NCBI GenBank assembly: GCA_951799445.1
Contig: OX637289.1
Coordinates: 27,280,245-27,344,244 of the forward strand
DNA length: 64,000 bases
Source: Pseudisothecium myosuroides
Lineage: Eukaryota > Streptophyta > Bryopsida > Hypnales > Lembophyllaceae
Direction: 5' to 3'
The notes under the pieces are model-generated. The model did no database searches, was not told where the DNA came from, and saw only the letters and a program-made list of their open reading frames with translations. Position numbers and translations under genes: made by a program. Below, piece after piece: positions 11,101 to 20,130 of the stretch. The first letter of the stretch is position 1, and every line of letters starts with the position of its first letter.

Positions 11101-11577
11101 TCCACGTTCACCAGATGTTTCAGTAATTCGATTCCCTTCCGAACCCACACGAAGAATTTCTTGCGGTATTGTGCATGAATCTTCCTGTGTAGAATGTGAT
11201 CTGTCCCTGCCATTGGAGAGGTCACTCCCGTCCGTGGGCATGTTGTTTCTATCCACATTGTCCACACCCGATCTCCGTGGGAATTTCTCTTCACAACGAC
11301 GAAATAGACCTCGAATCTCTGATGTCAATTTCGGACAAAGGCAAACTCCGGTATCACGAGCACCAGATGCGCCTTCATATCCTAGATGGCTCAACATTCG
11401 CGCGGGCTTTTTAGCAAACAACAAGTTGCAAGCCTTGCACTGCACTTTACTCGGTGGCACGAGGCCATACCAAGGAGAGAAGTCCTTGCTCATAGTGACA
11501 AGTTTGAATTCCTTATAATTGAACCAATTCAAAATCACAAAGTGCACACACAATGTCAGAATCTCAACAGTGTCCAA
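8164..11577 (-). CDS. hAT-superfamily transposase (BED finger, RNase H-like DDE, long acidic tail)
   Basis: Predicted to cut and join the transposon ends. A BED-type zinc finger (CKAC ... H ... C, residues about 45-80) starts the protein. A DUF659-type RNase H fold follows, with the first catalytic Asp in LSIDGWSS (about 265), the second in ISADNAP (about 325), the CVVHALN motif (about 350), and the hAT C-terminal dimerisation block with the glutamate in SSSSCERNWSNY (about 640). Residues about 700-1,137 are acidic, low-complexity and disordered with basic patches, which is unusual because most hAT transposases end after the dimerisation block. The ORF is intact at 1,137 aa. The in-frame ATG at 11,493 (MSKDFSPW) just before the BED finger may be the true start. 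It sits in the transposon it presumably mobilises, with a TATA box at 11,741-11,747. Confidence 0.9.
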   Translation of the reverse strand: MDTVEILTLCVHFVILNWFNYKEFKLVTMSKDFSPWYGLVPPSKVQCKACNLLFAKKPARMLSHLGYEGASGARDTGVCLCPKLTSEIRGLFRRCEEKFPRRSGVDNVDRNNMPTDGSDLSNGRDRSHSTQEDSCTIPQEILRVGSEGNRITETSGERGTPRASSSRPYKQSRLIDGFEEAHKRKLNAVWANFFYAANIPFAVARNPAFKEAVKLTVEWNRPYTPPSYHDLRCKLLDEAKTDLQAKLLRRTEDSIRKFGATLSIDGWSSVTNRPLINAMLVSSAGEEFVGSVDTSGMEKNAEYMASVLEKFIEHVGPTNVVQISADNAPVNQAAWNLVSSKYPHIYSQGCVVHALNLLLKDWGKEKWIDEYLKKAHAIVKFFKSRQMPLAIFRKHETKYSLLLPAKTRFASNFIMIHRLLKVKVALQQSVVDPQWVEYVRKLKDNRKTQPRSESRDVKKFVLDSHFWNRCVNIRDVVGPVVFALRDLDAKTPCMGKVLHIMKGLEKHVMDLEKEPFSLPANRAERLQASFVNRRKMGETDLHYAGALLNPYLLHDKELADDTNATEACKRVIMKICKPEDYAMVVREFVAFRHRTPPFHNMLDPGEQMLLAHAWWDFEGACGKLIAPIAKRILAQPVSSSSCERNWSNYSFVHNKSRNKLKPQRAADLVYVYSNLKVLTASKENDEKKWYHENVESEDSEGFISEDEEVDEDYGPQFSEENAINDDMQDYDNGPLQSPNRSNEDFGVNHRDAYEFDESDEDINMDNEDNIPLARFCDGTGFLNSQNIVSQGEAAYVEDPEANGTRNVNDDTPKADEVLQSLKCTSMTMVEVQENEEYIDKGGCQLNVRMNVGNASVQSIVVLANEKSREQSHENDKPSEVQRNVDGGLIHGSESPISLDHDEDKKQVIEECRGARYSGVLPVARETPSVALDGSGSSGVGRRLVRISKKMQPRINSSPINLPSTDGEMNETLEEMFIRESGHAPPRRSTKSSAPTTLSLNAMKVTIQGGAGAVKLDAQHSIKSKRKRKMEPFAASPTKRQGVGRTPLDACLPSSKGKMKTIPSLHEDRRNAILRVKREKSKDQPRRLSTSRQVQHEGVRTLYSSSDDMEVTSDEDVEWRSRGDCSGAEVKGDSDYKP

Positions 11578-11740
11578 AATCAGTTTAGCATGATGTGTAC
11601 AAAGCCTTGAAAATCAAGGCCCCCCCGTCCACTGAACTATGCATTACCAAGCAAGGGACACAAAAAATTGCAGCTCCTAGCCCTCGGAAATCTTAGCGTT
11701 CAGTTTCTCAGGAGTGCTTCTAAAAACTTTCTTCCTTGCA

Positions 11741-11747
11741 CTTATAC
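11741..11747 (-). promoter_or_regulatory. TATA box of the hAT transposase gene
   Basis: GTATAAG on the minus strand lies about 165 bp upstream of the 11,577 start and about 70 bp downstream of the GGTCGG array. This is the same order (array, TATA, gene) as in the other three genes of the element. Confidence 0.5.
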
Positions 11748-11814
11748 TCCTGAACTGCTGCTGACCGTTGGAGAGGAAATCTGCTCACTTTCAACGGTCA
11801 GTCAGTTTCTGCCG

Positions 11815-12022
11815 TCCGATTTCCGATCAAGGCGGTCGGCGAAGTCGGGGCGGTCGGCCGTTCGGAGCGGTCGGCCGGAACCGCCGGTCGGGATAGTCGG
11901 GGCGGTCGGCCGTTCGAGGCGGTCGGCCATTAGGGGCGGTCGGGGAAGTCGGGGCGGTCGGGGAAGTCGGGGCGGTCGGCCAATCGCGGCGGTCGGGGAA
12001 GTCAGGGCGGTCGGCGGAGCTG
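11815..12022. repeat. GGTCGG array upstream of the hAT gene
   Basis: Repeats of GGGGCGGTCGGCC, GGGGAAGTCGGGGCGGTCGG and variants have a unit of about 17-35 bp. The array is close in composition to the left terminal array. Its place directly upstream of the TATA box suggests a promoter or transposase-binding role. Confidence 0.85.
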
Positions 12023-12084
12023 GGCAATTGCCAGGAGGAATTCGGCGTCCACCCATCACTTTAATATGAAGGATAACGGATTCA

Positions 12085-12430
12085 GAGCATAGAGGATTTA
12101 GTAGATGATTGACCCGCCATTGCAATTGGGGGCACTTAAAGGTTTGTTTCATTATTGCTCATGACGAGGTCACGAGTTCGAATCCTACTCTATCCGGCGC
12201 TTATAAATAGTTGTTCTAAACTTCTATTCCACTTCAAGTTGAAATGGGGTACTATAGAGGTTTAGAGCTATTTATGAGTGCTTTTAACTAGGCCTCAATG
12301 TTTTTTTTTATCATATTTTCAATTTAATCCACAAATGCCAAAGTCTTTTTCAGATCTTCTAAAAATTTTGCTCTACATTGAACAGAAACTCAATATTTTT
12401 TTGAAGTGAACTTCATTTTCTTTGAACTTT
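12085..12430 (+). repeat. Duplicated segment, copy 2, with tRNA-like B box
   Basis: It is homologous to 6,585-6,960 over most of its length. GAGTTCGAATCC at 12,174-12,185 is a near-consensus B box. As in copy 1, a GGTCGG array lies on one side and a TTAA element on the other, so the whole block (array, segment, TTAA site) was probably duplicated. Confidence 0.55.
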
Positions 12431-13397
12431 AACCTTTAAAGGTTTTTTACTATGTTTTCACCATAATTGTTTGAAAAATGCCATCTCCAGTACAAGTAGC
12501 AAATTCTGGTAAAAAAAATTCCACCATTCATATAACCGGAGTATCTTGTAGTAAATTATTCAAAAAAATTCTGGAAAGACTTTTTCAAATTTTCACCATG
12601 TACATTGCAAGATAATAGCTTCTGAATCGACAAACACGCTTTATTGGGCCCTGCGAAAATCAAGGCACCTACACTTCACAAAGTCACATTATATAATAAA
12701 ATGACAAAACCGATTGTAAATCTTTCGGTTCTTTTTCCTAAAGAAGTTGGCCACGTGCTTGAAATTTTTTAAGTTCATTTGAAATTGTACAATTGTTAGA
12801 AAAAAAATAGTAGGTAGAAAAAAGTGGAGAATGAATCAAATCATTAAATTGTTACGAATTTTATTATAGAATTGGAAAGTGCCAATTCAAACGGTTGTAG
12901 TGTTAAAATAAATAATTTGCATCCAATGTTTTCTTTTCTTCCAACAATATTGAAATTTAAATTAAATAAATGACTTCAAAGCTTTTTTTACAGTAGGGAT
13001 TCTATAACTACCTTCAAACTAAGAATCCTTATAAATTTTGATTCACTCATTTGAAATAAATGATTGAAGCTTCCCGTGTATATATAAATCTATAGAGCCA
13101 ATTTCAAATTTTTGATTTAATAAAAAGGGATTTTAGAAGAACCTTTTTTTACTTTCCGGGTTGTCCAAACATCAAAGAAAACTACATAGTACATATCATG
13201 CAATAACTTTTTCACTTTGTTACCAAATGTTATGAAAATTGTTGGGCCTTACCGCCTTACAAATATTCCTTGAGTCCTTGGATACATCATACATCTAGTG
13301 TGAAAATTTCAAAGGAAAAAAATAAAATTTCATTAACAGTGAGTTGCCCAAAATCACTATGTTTCCAGAAAACCATGTCTTGTACTTCAGGGATTCA
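12429..13397 (+). mobile_element. TTAA family B element (diverged)
   Basis: It begins TTAACCTTTAAAGG and shares family B landmarks with 21,139-22,101 and 31,129-32,072: GCAAGATAATAG, the CTTCACAA(A/G)GTCACATT phrase and, near the end, CAAAATCRCTATGTT. The right end (CTTCAGGGATTCA) is a decayed version of CTTTAGGGGTTAA. Confidence 0.6.
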
Positions 13398-14916
13398 CTA
13401 TATAAATTCAATTTCTGCATACGAACCCCTAAACATCAAGATTATTCTCTACAATTTTAAATGCGAGGAAAATTTCTACAAAGCACTACTTCAAAGAATA
13501 TTCCGGCTTTAATATACACATTCAAGTTCTGCATTCTGAATTATACATTCCGCCTAATACATTTAAAGTCAACAATGCTGTCTCTAATATTTTTCTATAC
13601 CGATAGCAAGGAAAAATTTGAAATTTCTTCTACATTCAACTACAAGCAAAATACCATCATTTCTTTATTAAAAATTTGTTGGACTGCATTTGAATGGACA
13701 TTCTTCTGGCATGATGAATTCCTAATATTCTTGTGTTCTTCATATCTATGACCTCATTTCTGCAAGTCCAACTTCAAACTACATTCAAGGATTCAAGGCT
13801 GTCTTGGCTTGGACAGCCACTTGACCACTTGACCACTTCGTATACTTGTACATTTGTAATTCTAGCGAAATTAGATAAATATGTATTCTAATAACACCAA
13901 CTCTAACGAACACATATGGAAACAAAGTGATAACAAAAGTATTTCCACAAATGAAGTTCACTATCATTGAAGCAAAATGAAAAAAGACTAAAAGTTTGAA
14001 TCTATTATCATTCAAGACCTGAACGTTGAAGACCTTATGGATTAAAGGACCTACTGCGAACAAAATTCATGACAATAAAATTTTTCTATTCAAAGATTAT
14101 ATAATCATGATTCATGAAGGTGTTTTAAGTGCAAAAATGACTTCAAAAGTTGAAGTCTTCCGAGCCTCTTTTCCCTTTCCAAATCTATGAAGTTAGTAAG
14201 CAAAAACATTAAGGTTTAGGGGTTTATCACATGCACAATCTCAATCAGTTCACGGCTTCTTAAATTGTACTCTACATTTCTCTAAATGAATTTTTAATGT
14301 GCTTTTGCTTCCAACGTCTACTGTTTCGAGCGCTCATTTTGAAGAACATTGAATAATAAGGAAAATCAAGATTGAAACTGGTACCCTTGTACAAAATCAT
14401 TTATAGCAAAATCATATTCGATCATTCCAAAATGGGTTTTTTGGCCATAAAATTAGACTTCATACGGTATTTCTTTGGCATGTTCACTGTTAATTAGAGC
14501 GACTTTGTTATTTTTTTTAAAAATTCAAAGTTTTGTCCCCACCCAAATTTGAAGCCAAGGGCATTTACGGTTCTATGAATTAGAGTCGCAAAAAATGAAT
14601 GAACTTCTCCGTTCCATATGCAAGGAATAATAGACATTGACAAATCATAAACACAACATTATCTTGCAATGTAATCACGCAAAACATATATTTTACAAAA
14701 TTGTTTGAAGGTGCATTCAAAAGTACCATAAAGTCATAGCAAAATCAAAACATATTTGTATTGCATATATATTTGCATTTTATAAGCAGCTCATAACATA
14801 CCAAGAGTACTATGAAATATTGAACGTCAATCCTCAATTCCTCATGACATCCAAACGACACTCTCTAGTCCATATACTTCTACTTTAAAAAAACCAAAGT
14901 CCAACTACATCATTCT
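13398..14916. other. AT-rich stretch without recognisable genes
   Basis: Only short chance ORFs occur. AAGGTTTAGGGGTTTATC at about 14,210-14,227 may be the end of a decayed TTAA element. I see no promoter or RNA gene. It includes the downstream flank of the RING gene. Confidence 0.4.
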
Positions 14917-17900
14917 TCAGCACCTGCCACTACCTTCTCCCGAAACAGGAGATGTCCCTTCTCCAGCCAAGAGTCTTCTAGCAGCTTGTCGAGTTTGGCG
15001 TTGTTGACTTACTCGAACAATGCGCCCTCCGGATTGCACTTCTTCGTCAACCTTGGAAAACAACCGCTTTGATTCCGGAGAGTGGTCATCCTCATCTTCA
15101 ACCCTACGTTTCCTCTTCCTCGCGGGAGTCAAATCTACTTCGCCGGCGCTCAGAGCTCTCAAAGCAACATCCACTCGATCTACCATCGCGTTCACTGCCA
15201 CATCATCGTCTTCGGATTGCAAATTGTTTGGTCGATCTCCTTGCAACAAGAATGCCCTCCATTGAATTATAATGTCGGACATCCTCCTGTCGAATGCCCC
15301 TGCCACATCTACTAATGCATGCTCTGTACTTGTTGCTGCATCTACTTGGACAAGAGCGCGAACTTTTGCAGCCTCTTCCAACTTGGACAAGAAGAAGGCC
15401 CTGCCAATCAAAGTGTGGTTATACGCGCCGTACTGCTCCTTAAACTCTTTCGGACCCTCCACCTCCACCCAATTGCCATCTGGCCCTTTTTTCACCTCCT
15501 TTTCAGGAAATCGGAAGAATTTCTGGTGCTGCAAGCTCCAATGCCCCCCCATGTTGCGACAAAATAATTCACGACCCTCTTCATTTTCAATAACTCGTGC
15601 TCGCAACTCCACCTCTCTGTTCATAGTCATCCACATGAGATCATCTACCGGTTCTTGGGACTCCTCGTAAAGTCCATGCTTTCGCTCATTTGCATCCCAT
15701 GTCAGAGGTTTTCCCCAATGCAAGTAATTCGAAAACTTGTATGGTCCTTGGTCCAATGGAAGGTTCCAACGATTGTATTCGTGGCCAGGGGGCATCACTT
15801 CCAAAATCCCAAGCATTTCATAGAACCTAGGACTCAAAGGAGAGCGACACTTCGCACAAACTGAACGAATGAGCGATGCTCTAACCATGCATGTTACATG
15901 GAAAGTGTGACGACATTGGCCCATAGTTAGAGCTCCTTCAGGACCAAAGGGGCCTTGACAAACTCTACAATGACCCTCCAAGATGCCCGGAGTCGGATCA
16001 CAAGCGTGCACTACAACCTTCTCATGCTTCTTGATGTGTGCTGAAAGTGTATTGTAAGGCACCCATCCTTCCTCTGCTTCGAAGGTCCAATTCACATTCT
16101 TAATTGGTGATTCCTTCTTCGTGTGATTCAAGCGCTCAAACATGACATCCATGTCTCCCCAACATGTAATTTCGGTATACCCCCTAATTCCTTGATGGAA
16201 CGCATTTTGGAACCTCTTTAAAGAGGTCTCAATGGCAGTACAATCTTCAGCCGACTTCATTGCCAATTTTTGAAGCCCTTGCATTGCTCGGGATACCACG
16301 GAGGGCCTGTCTTGGAGAATCTGCATCCATGCCAACCACCGATACTCCAATCTGTACCCGGGCATATAGTGACGCAAGTCCATTGTCTGTTTCATTTGTT
16401 CCAAGTCCGACTGAAGAAGGGCTTTTTCTCGAATTGTTTCATTCAATTTTTGTTTCAGCTCTTCAAACTCCTGACCTTCAGTTTGCATGGAAGCATCCAT
16501 CAGTGTCGGGGTAGGGTTATTGGTGGAGGGTCGTACCTGCACTTCCCATCTACGGGTTTCCTCCTCGTCATCCAAATGCACAACTTCGGTCTCCTGCACT
16601 GCTTGAACTTTATCGAAAGGAAGAGAGAGTTTATCCTCACTTTCTTGACTTGGCTCCACAGACGGGGGTTTCACATTGTCTGTGATGGGTACCCCTTCAT
16701 GCATGCGATTGAATTTAATGAGTTCAGTTTCTAATCTTTCATTCTCATCCACACGGACAAGCATTAATGAATTCCTGCGCTTTTCTGCCTTCACAAGCTT
16801 TTTCTCCATCTGCACTTGTCGGGCCAAGTCCTTGCACTTTGCCTTCAACTTCATGTTTTCTGACTCCAAGAGAAGCACCTCGCTTGCTTTGCCTACATTG
16901 TTGTCGAGAAGTGGTACCATGGACTTTGTGAAATCCAAGAAAGACAAGGCACCAGTCATCAATTCTGGAGAGACTCTAGAAAATTCTTGCGCCATCTCGA
17001 TAATCCTTGGCGTAATTTGAGCTACAAGTCGAGTTGAAGAAGTTAGCGAGAAAGCAGTTTCCACAACCGATGGCTTGATAGCTCCCCATAAATGCACTCC
17101 AGAGCTGCTGGCCTCGTGGTTGGGGTCATTTTTCTGAAGCTCTTCTTGATGCTTCTTCCACCGATTGTCGCAGTCTAGCAGGAATTCCACTTCCTTGGTA
17201 GTTTGCATTAGACCAAGGTTCTCCACTGGGTCATCACCTGGTGGTGACAAATGTGGATGCTCGCTTTCAGGCTCTATCCCATCAATAAAAAGGTTCATGG
17301 CATCGTCCTGGGGTTCTTTTCCGTGTCTTCGTGTCGGTTGTACTTCCATTTCTGGACTTAGGATTGGACTTGACGGTAAAGACGAAGGCGGAAGAGGTGT
17401 GTACATCAAGGGCTGTAGAGCATTGCTCTCTAGAAGACTATCAATTCTAGCATTGGCCCTTGCAACTTCTTTGTTGCCAACCTCCTTTCGTGGCAAAATA
17501 GGTGCCCCATTTCCTATCGCGGGGCCGCGTTTGTTTGGAGCAGTCTCTCGACCTAACATAGTACTCAAAATCGGTTTGGAAGTCAAACACATTTGAGGAG
17601 TCAGAAACACCAGTCTCTTTGCGCCTCCCGAAGCGGTATTGCTCACTTTCACTGGGGGAGTTGGTAAGACTTCTTCTATTGTACCTCCCGCGAGGGCATT
17701 GCCAACTTCTGCAAGGGCATGCAATGAACCCAACTGCGCTGCATCACTTGTCCCCTCCCCAACCTCCGTTGTATGCGTTGTAGTAATTTGTAATGCTTCT
17801 TTGGGTTTTGCCTGAGGCCTGGGGGGACAATGGGGAATATCTTTCTGGTTTCTTCCAATCAGAAGTGGACACTGTGCTATTGTCGGAAACGTACTCCAAT

Positions 17901-18117
17901 CCACTTTGCGGCCCAGTATGAGTTCCGCATAAATCATAGATGCCAAGGTATAATTGATGTACCCCTTACTCATTCCCTTGTCTCCAAAAAGCGCCCGCCA
18001 GACCTCCTTTGATCGACAAACAAATTGCGAGTTTTGGCAACTCCCTGGTTTGCAACCAAAAGCCCGTGTGTGGACCGGGTGAAAATCTCGAGGCCACAAC
18101 TTGCCAATGTGGTACAT
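14917..18117 (-). CDS. Large RING-H2 protein (putative E3 ubiquitin ligase), cargo of the giant element
   Basis: An intact 1,066-aa frame. The N-terminus carries a module shared with the gene at 24,094 (YVKMxHxxKLW, then LxxMIxAExxLxxxVDW). Residues about 400-475 and 560-595 look like coiled coils. At about 714-756 there is a RING-H2 finger (CRVC, 13 residues, CRHTFHVTC, then CAKC: C3H2C3 ligands all present), implying E2 binding and ubiquitin transfer. Near residue 1,000 an RKRKRR...SKR cluster resembles a bipartite nuclear signal. The conserved module continues upstream of this methionine in the same frame to an ATG at 18,312, but a TGA lies between, so the true start is uncertain. A TATA box at 18,531-18,542 and a CCGACCG array lie upstream. 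No intron is needed for the main frame. Confidence 0.75.
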   Translation of the reverse strand: MYHIGKLWPRDFHPVHTRAFGCKPGSCQNSQFVCRSKEVWRALFGDKGMSKGYINYTLASMIYAELILGRKVDWSTFPTIAQCPLLIGRNQKDIPHCPPRPQAKPKEALQITTTHTTEVGEGTSDAAQLGSLHALAEVGNALAGGTIEEVLPTPPVKVSNTASGGAKRLVFLTPQMCLTSKPILSTMLGRETAPNKRGPAIGNGAPILPRKEVGNKEVARANARIDSLLESNALQPLMYTPLPPSSLPSSPILSPEMEVQPTRRHGKEPQDDAMNLFIDGIEPESEHPHLSPPGDDPVENLGLMQTTKEVEFLLDCDNRWKKHQEELQKNDPNHEASSSGVHLWGAIKPSVVETAFSLTSSTRLVAQITPRIIEMAQEFSRVSPELMTGALSFLDFTKSMVPLLDNNVGKASEVLLLESENMKLKAKCKDLARQVQMEKKLVKAEKRRNSLMLVRVDENERLETELIKFNRMHEGVPITDNVKPPSVEPSQESEDKLSLPFDKVQAVQETEVVHLDDEEETRRWEVQVRPSTNNPTPTLMDASMQTEGQEFEELKQKLNETIREKALLQSDLEQMKQTMDLRHYMPGYRLEYRWLAWMQILQDRPSVVSRAMQGLQKLAMKSAEDCTAIETSLKRFQNAFHQGIRGYTEITCWGDMDVMFERLNHTKKESPIKNVNWTFEAEEGWVPYNTLSAHIKKHEKVVVHACDPTPGILEGHCRVCQGPFGPEGALTMGQCRHTFHVTCMVRASLIRSVCAKCRSPLSPRFYEMLGILEVMPPGHEYNRWNLPLDQGPYKFSNYLHWGKPLTWDANERKHGLYEESQEPVDDLMWMTMNREVELRARVIENEEGRELFCRNMGGHWSLQHQKFFRFPEKEVKKGPDGNWVEVEGPKEFKEQYGAYNHTLIGRAFFLSKLEEAAKVRALVQVDAATSTEHALVDVAGAFDRRMSDIIIQWRAFLLQGDRPNNLQSEDDDVAVNAMVDRVDVALRALSAGEVDLTPARKRKRRVEDEDDHSPESKRLFSKVDEEVQSGGRIVRVSQQRQTRQAARRLLAGEGTSPVSGEGSGRC

Positions 18118-18312
18118 TTTAACATACTGCTTGCAGATTTTGGAGGTCCAATACTCTGCTCCCTCTTCCTCCCATCCGTTTTCGGCTTTGATGTCAGGAT
18201 TATCTAAAATCTCATAATGAAGCTCATGTTTGGCTCCCTTCTGTTTAATCCTTTTCGTGTTATCACCACCTCAAGTCATCCCATCGGTAGTCGCATCACC
18301 TTCACCAGTCAT
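18118..18312 (-). other. In-frame upstream extension of the RING gene with one TGA
   Basis: From an ATG at 18,312-18,310 the frame runs into the RING ORF, 65 codons later, with a single TGA at 18,273-18,271 (codon 14). After the TGA it encodes AENGWEEEGAEYWTSKICKQ, which matches AEPGWDDEEEKLWTSTMCKK of the plus-strand gene at 24,094. The region is therefore under the same protein constraint and probably coding. Explanations are a recent nonsense mutation, readthrough, an unseen splice (acceptor-like TTAAACAG at about 18,241), or a sequencing error. Confidence 0.65.
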
Positions 18313-18530
18313 GATTGGCAATTTGAAATTGCCTTCACCTCCAATTCAAGAAATACTCCGCAAGTGACGTCCAATGTATATGCACAAGTAAAAATGTCAA
18401 AAAGTTCCCGTATCAAAAGCTCAATGACTTCAACTCTCCACCATGTAGGAGCAACTGGCGCATAAAGCAACAGAGATCAGCCGACTTGGCGCCGAAGGGG
18501 AGTTGAAGTGAGGAGGTCCGAGGAGGCCGT

Positions 18531-18542
18531 CCGCTCTTATAG
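18531..18542 (-). promoter_or_regulatory. TATA box of the RING gene
   Basis: CTATAAGAGCGG on the minus strand lies at the gene-proximal edge of the GC-rich array, about 220 bp before the 18,312 ATG. It is nearly the same as CTATAAGAGGGGCGG ahead of the kinase gene. Confidence 0.7.
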
Positions 18543-18905
18543 CCGACCGACCCCAGACCTAAGCCGCGTCCGCCGCCGGACCAGCCCCGAACCTCGCGGA
18601 CCTGCCCCGGACCGACGCGTTCCGCCTCCGCGGCGGTCGCCGAAGCCGCAGTCCGCCCCGAACCTCTGCCGACCGCTCACCGACCGACGCCAGCGACCGC
18701 TCCAAACTGACCGCCCGCCCGAACCAACATACGAAGCCATCCGAACCAAACACGGCCGTTTTAGGGTAGGCCGACCGCTTCGGACGGCCGTTTTAGGGGC
18801 GGCTGACCGCTTCGGACGGCCGTTTTAGGCTAGGCCGACCGCTTCGGATGGCCGTTTCAGGGTACGCCGACCGATTCGGACGGCCGACCTGGACGACCGC
18901 CAGGG
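18543..18905. repeat. CCGACCG/CGGACGGCC array upstream of the RING gene
   Basis: Two kinds of unit occur. Proximal CCGACC/CCGCC-rich DNA is followed distally by four copies of a 33-36-bp unit, GCCGACCGCTTCGGACGGCC plus GTTTTAGG. The distal unit contains an internal palindrome-like TTCGGACGGCC, echoing the subterminal CGGACG motifs of the transposon ends. Confidence 0.85.
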
Positions 18906-19109
18906 TTGACAAAAATTGTTCACCGCTGTAGAAGACCGACTGTCTGGAACCTCGGATTCCGCATTCTGCACTAAAACGGTTTGATTCGCTTTTACATTGG
19001 ATGCATCCTTCTAGAAGCATCCAATGTAGAAGTCATGTAGAAGTAATAATGTGTATTGTGATTGAATTTCTTTTTTCATGTTTTAAGCCTCTTGTCTAAG
19101 TAGTATTTC

Positions 19110-19150
19110 CTAAACCCTATACCCTAAGCCCTAAACCCTAAACCCTAATC
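19110..19150. repeat. Interstitial plant telomere-type repeat
   Basis: Five consecutive heptamers related to CCCTAAA occur (CCCTATA, CCCTAAG, CCCTAAA, CCCTAAA, CCCTAAT). Telo-boxes (AAACCCTAA) are common in plant promoters, and this one is upstream of the RING gene array. A repaired-break insertion of telomeric DNA is the alternative. Confidence 0.7.
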
Positions 19151-19252
19151 AGAAATCGTATGCTACAAATCCTAAATTCAAAACACTGCAATGTGATATA
19201 ATCAAATGATTCTTCAGTTTTTATTTTGGATCCAATGGAAGGACCAATTGTA

Positions 19253-20130
19253 TTAATCCCTAGAGGAGGAAGGTGATATTCCTATCAAAAAACAACTAAA
19301 AATTTTCAGTGCTATTTCAAAGAGTAAAGAACCATCAAACCTTTCTTTTTGGGAATATCAAACTATAAGATCTTATTCTTAACTAGTATATGGATACGTA
19401 AAAGAAAGCTTCAAAAACTAAACTGTGTATAGTATAAAATATATGAATTTAGAAGGAAGAAAATTAGTTTAGAGGCACCTTGCTTGACTATAGTTTTTGG
19501 CTTTGAATCTTTGTAGTTCAAGTTTTTAACACTAATGATTTTGATTATCCACTTATCTACGTAAAGTAGTTGAATTCATAATGTACCCAAAAAATTTAGG
19601 AAAAAAACCACTTGATTTTCACTCATTATAAAATTGTCAAGTAGAATTGGATGGAGGATGGAAGAAAAAACGAAACTGGTAATAACTTTTAGATGGAATT
19701 GGATCACAATAATCTCAACAGTGAGATTCTTGTAGCTAGGAAATCTAAGAGACTAAGATTGTCCAACAATTTCCTTGGTAAAATTCTAAAAATAACATCC
19801 AATAGTGAATCATTCAAATTTTTTTTTCCTTGAGATTCTTAAATTGTCCGAAAAAATCAGATTCTGAAGAACTTTTTCATTATTAATCCAAAATTTCAAA
19901 TTGAAGGGAACAAAGCTTCACATGTAGACAAAAATGTAATCTTTAAGAAAAACATTCGAAGAAAAAATTACTTTGAATTTCTCTTATTTTTTATTTTTTA
20001 CTTCTCTCATTGCACTTCGATTAGGATTCAAACTATCAATTATATTCAATTTTTGGGGCAATTTCACAAGTGCACTTGACGTGTACTTCTTGTAGTCTTT
20101 AGATATAGGGTGAAAGGTTTATCTCTCAAC
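19253..20130 (+). mobile_element. Diverged TTAA family A element
   Basis: It opens TTAATCCCTAGAGGAGG and shares family A phrases in order with 6,962-7,898: AGATCTTATTCTTAACTAGTAT, ACTCATTATAAAATTGT and the CCGAAAAAATCAGATT block. The right end has decayed, so the limit is approximate. Confidence 0.5.

Noticed and set aside
11668..12152. Frames on both strands in the GC-rich region upstream of the hAT gene
   Set aside because: Array-driven open frames with no conserved features; the region fits a promoter array.
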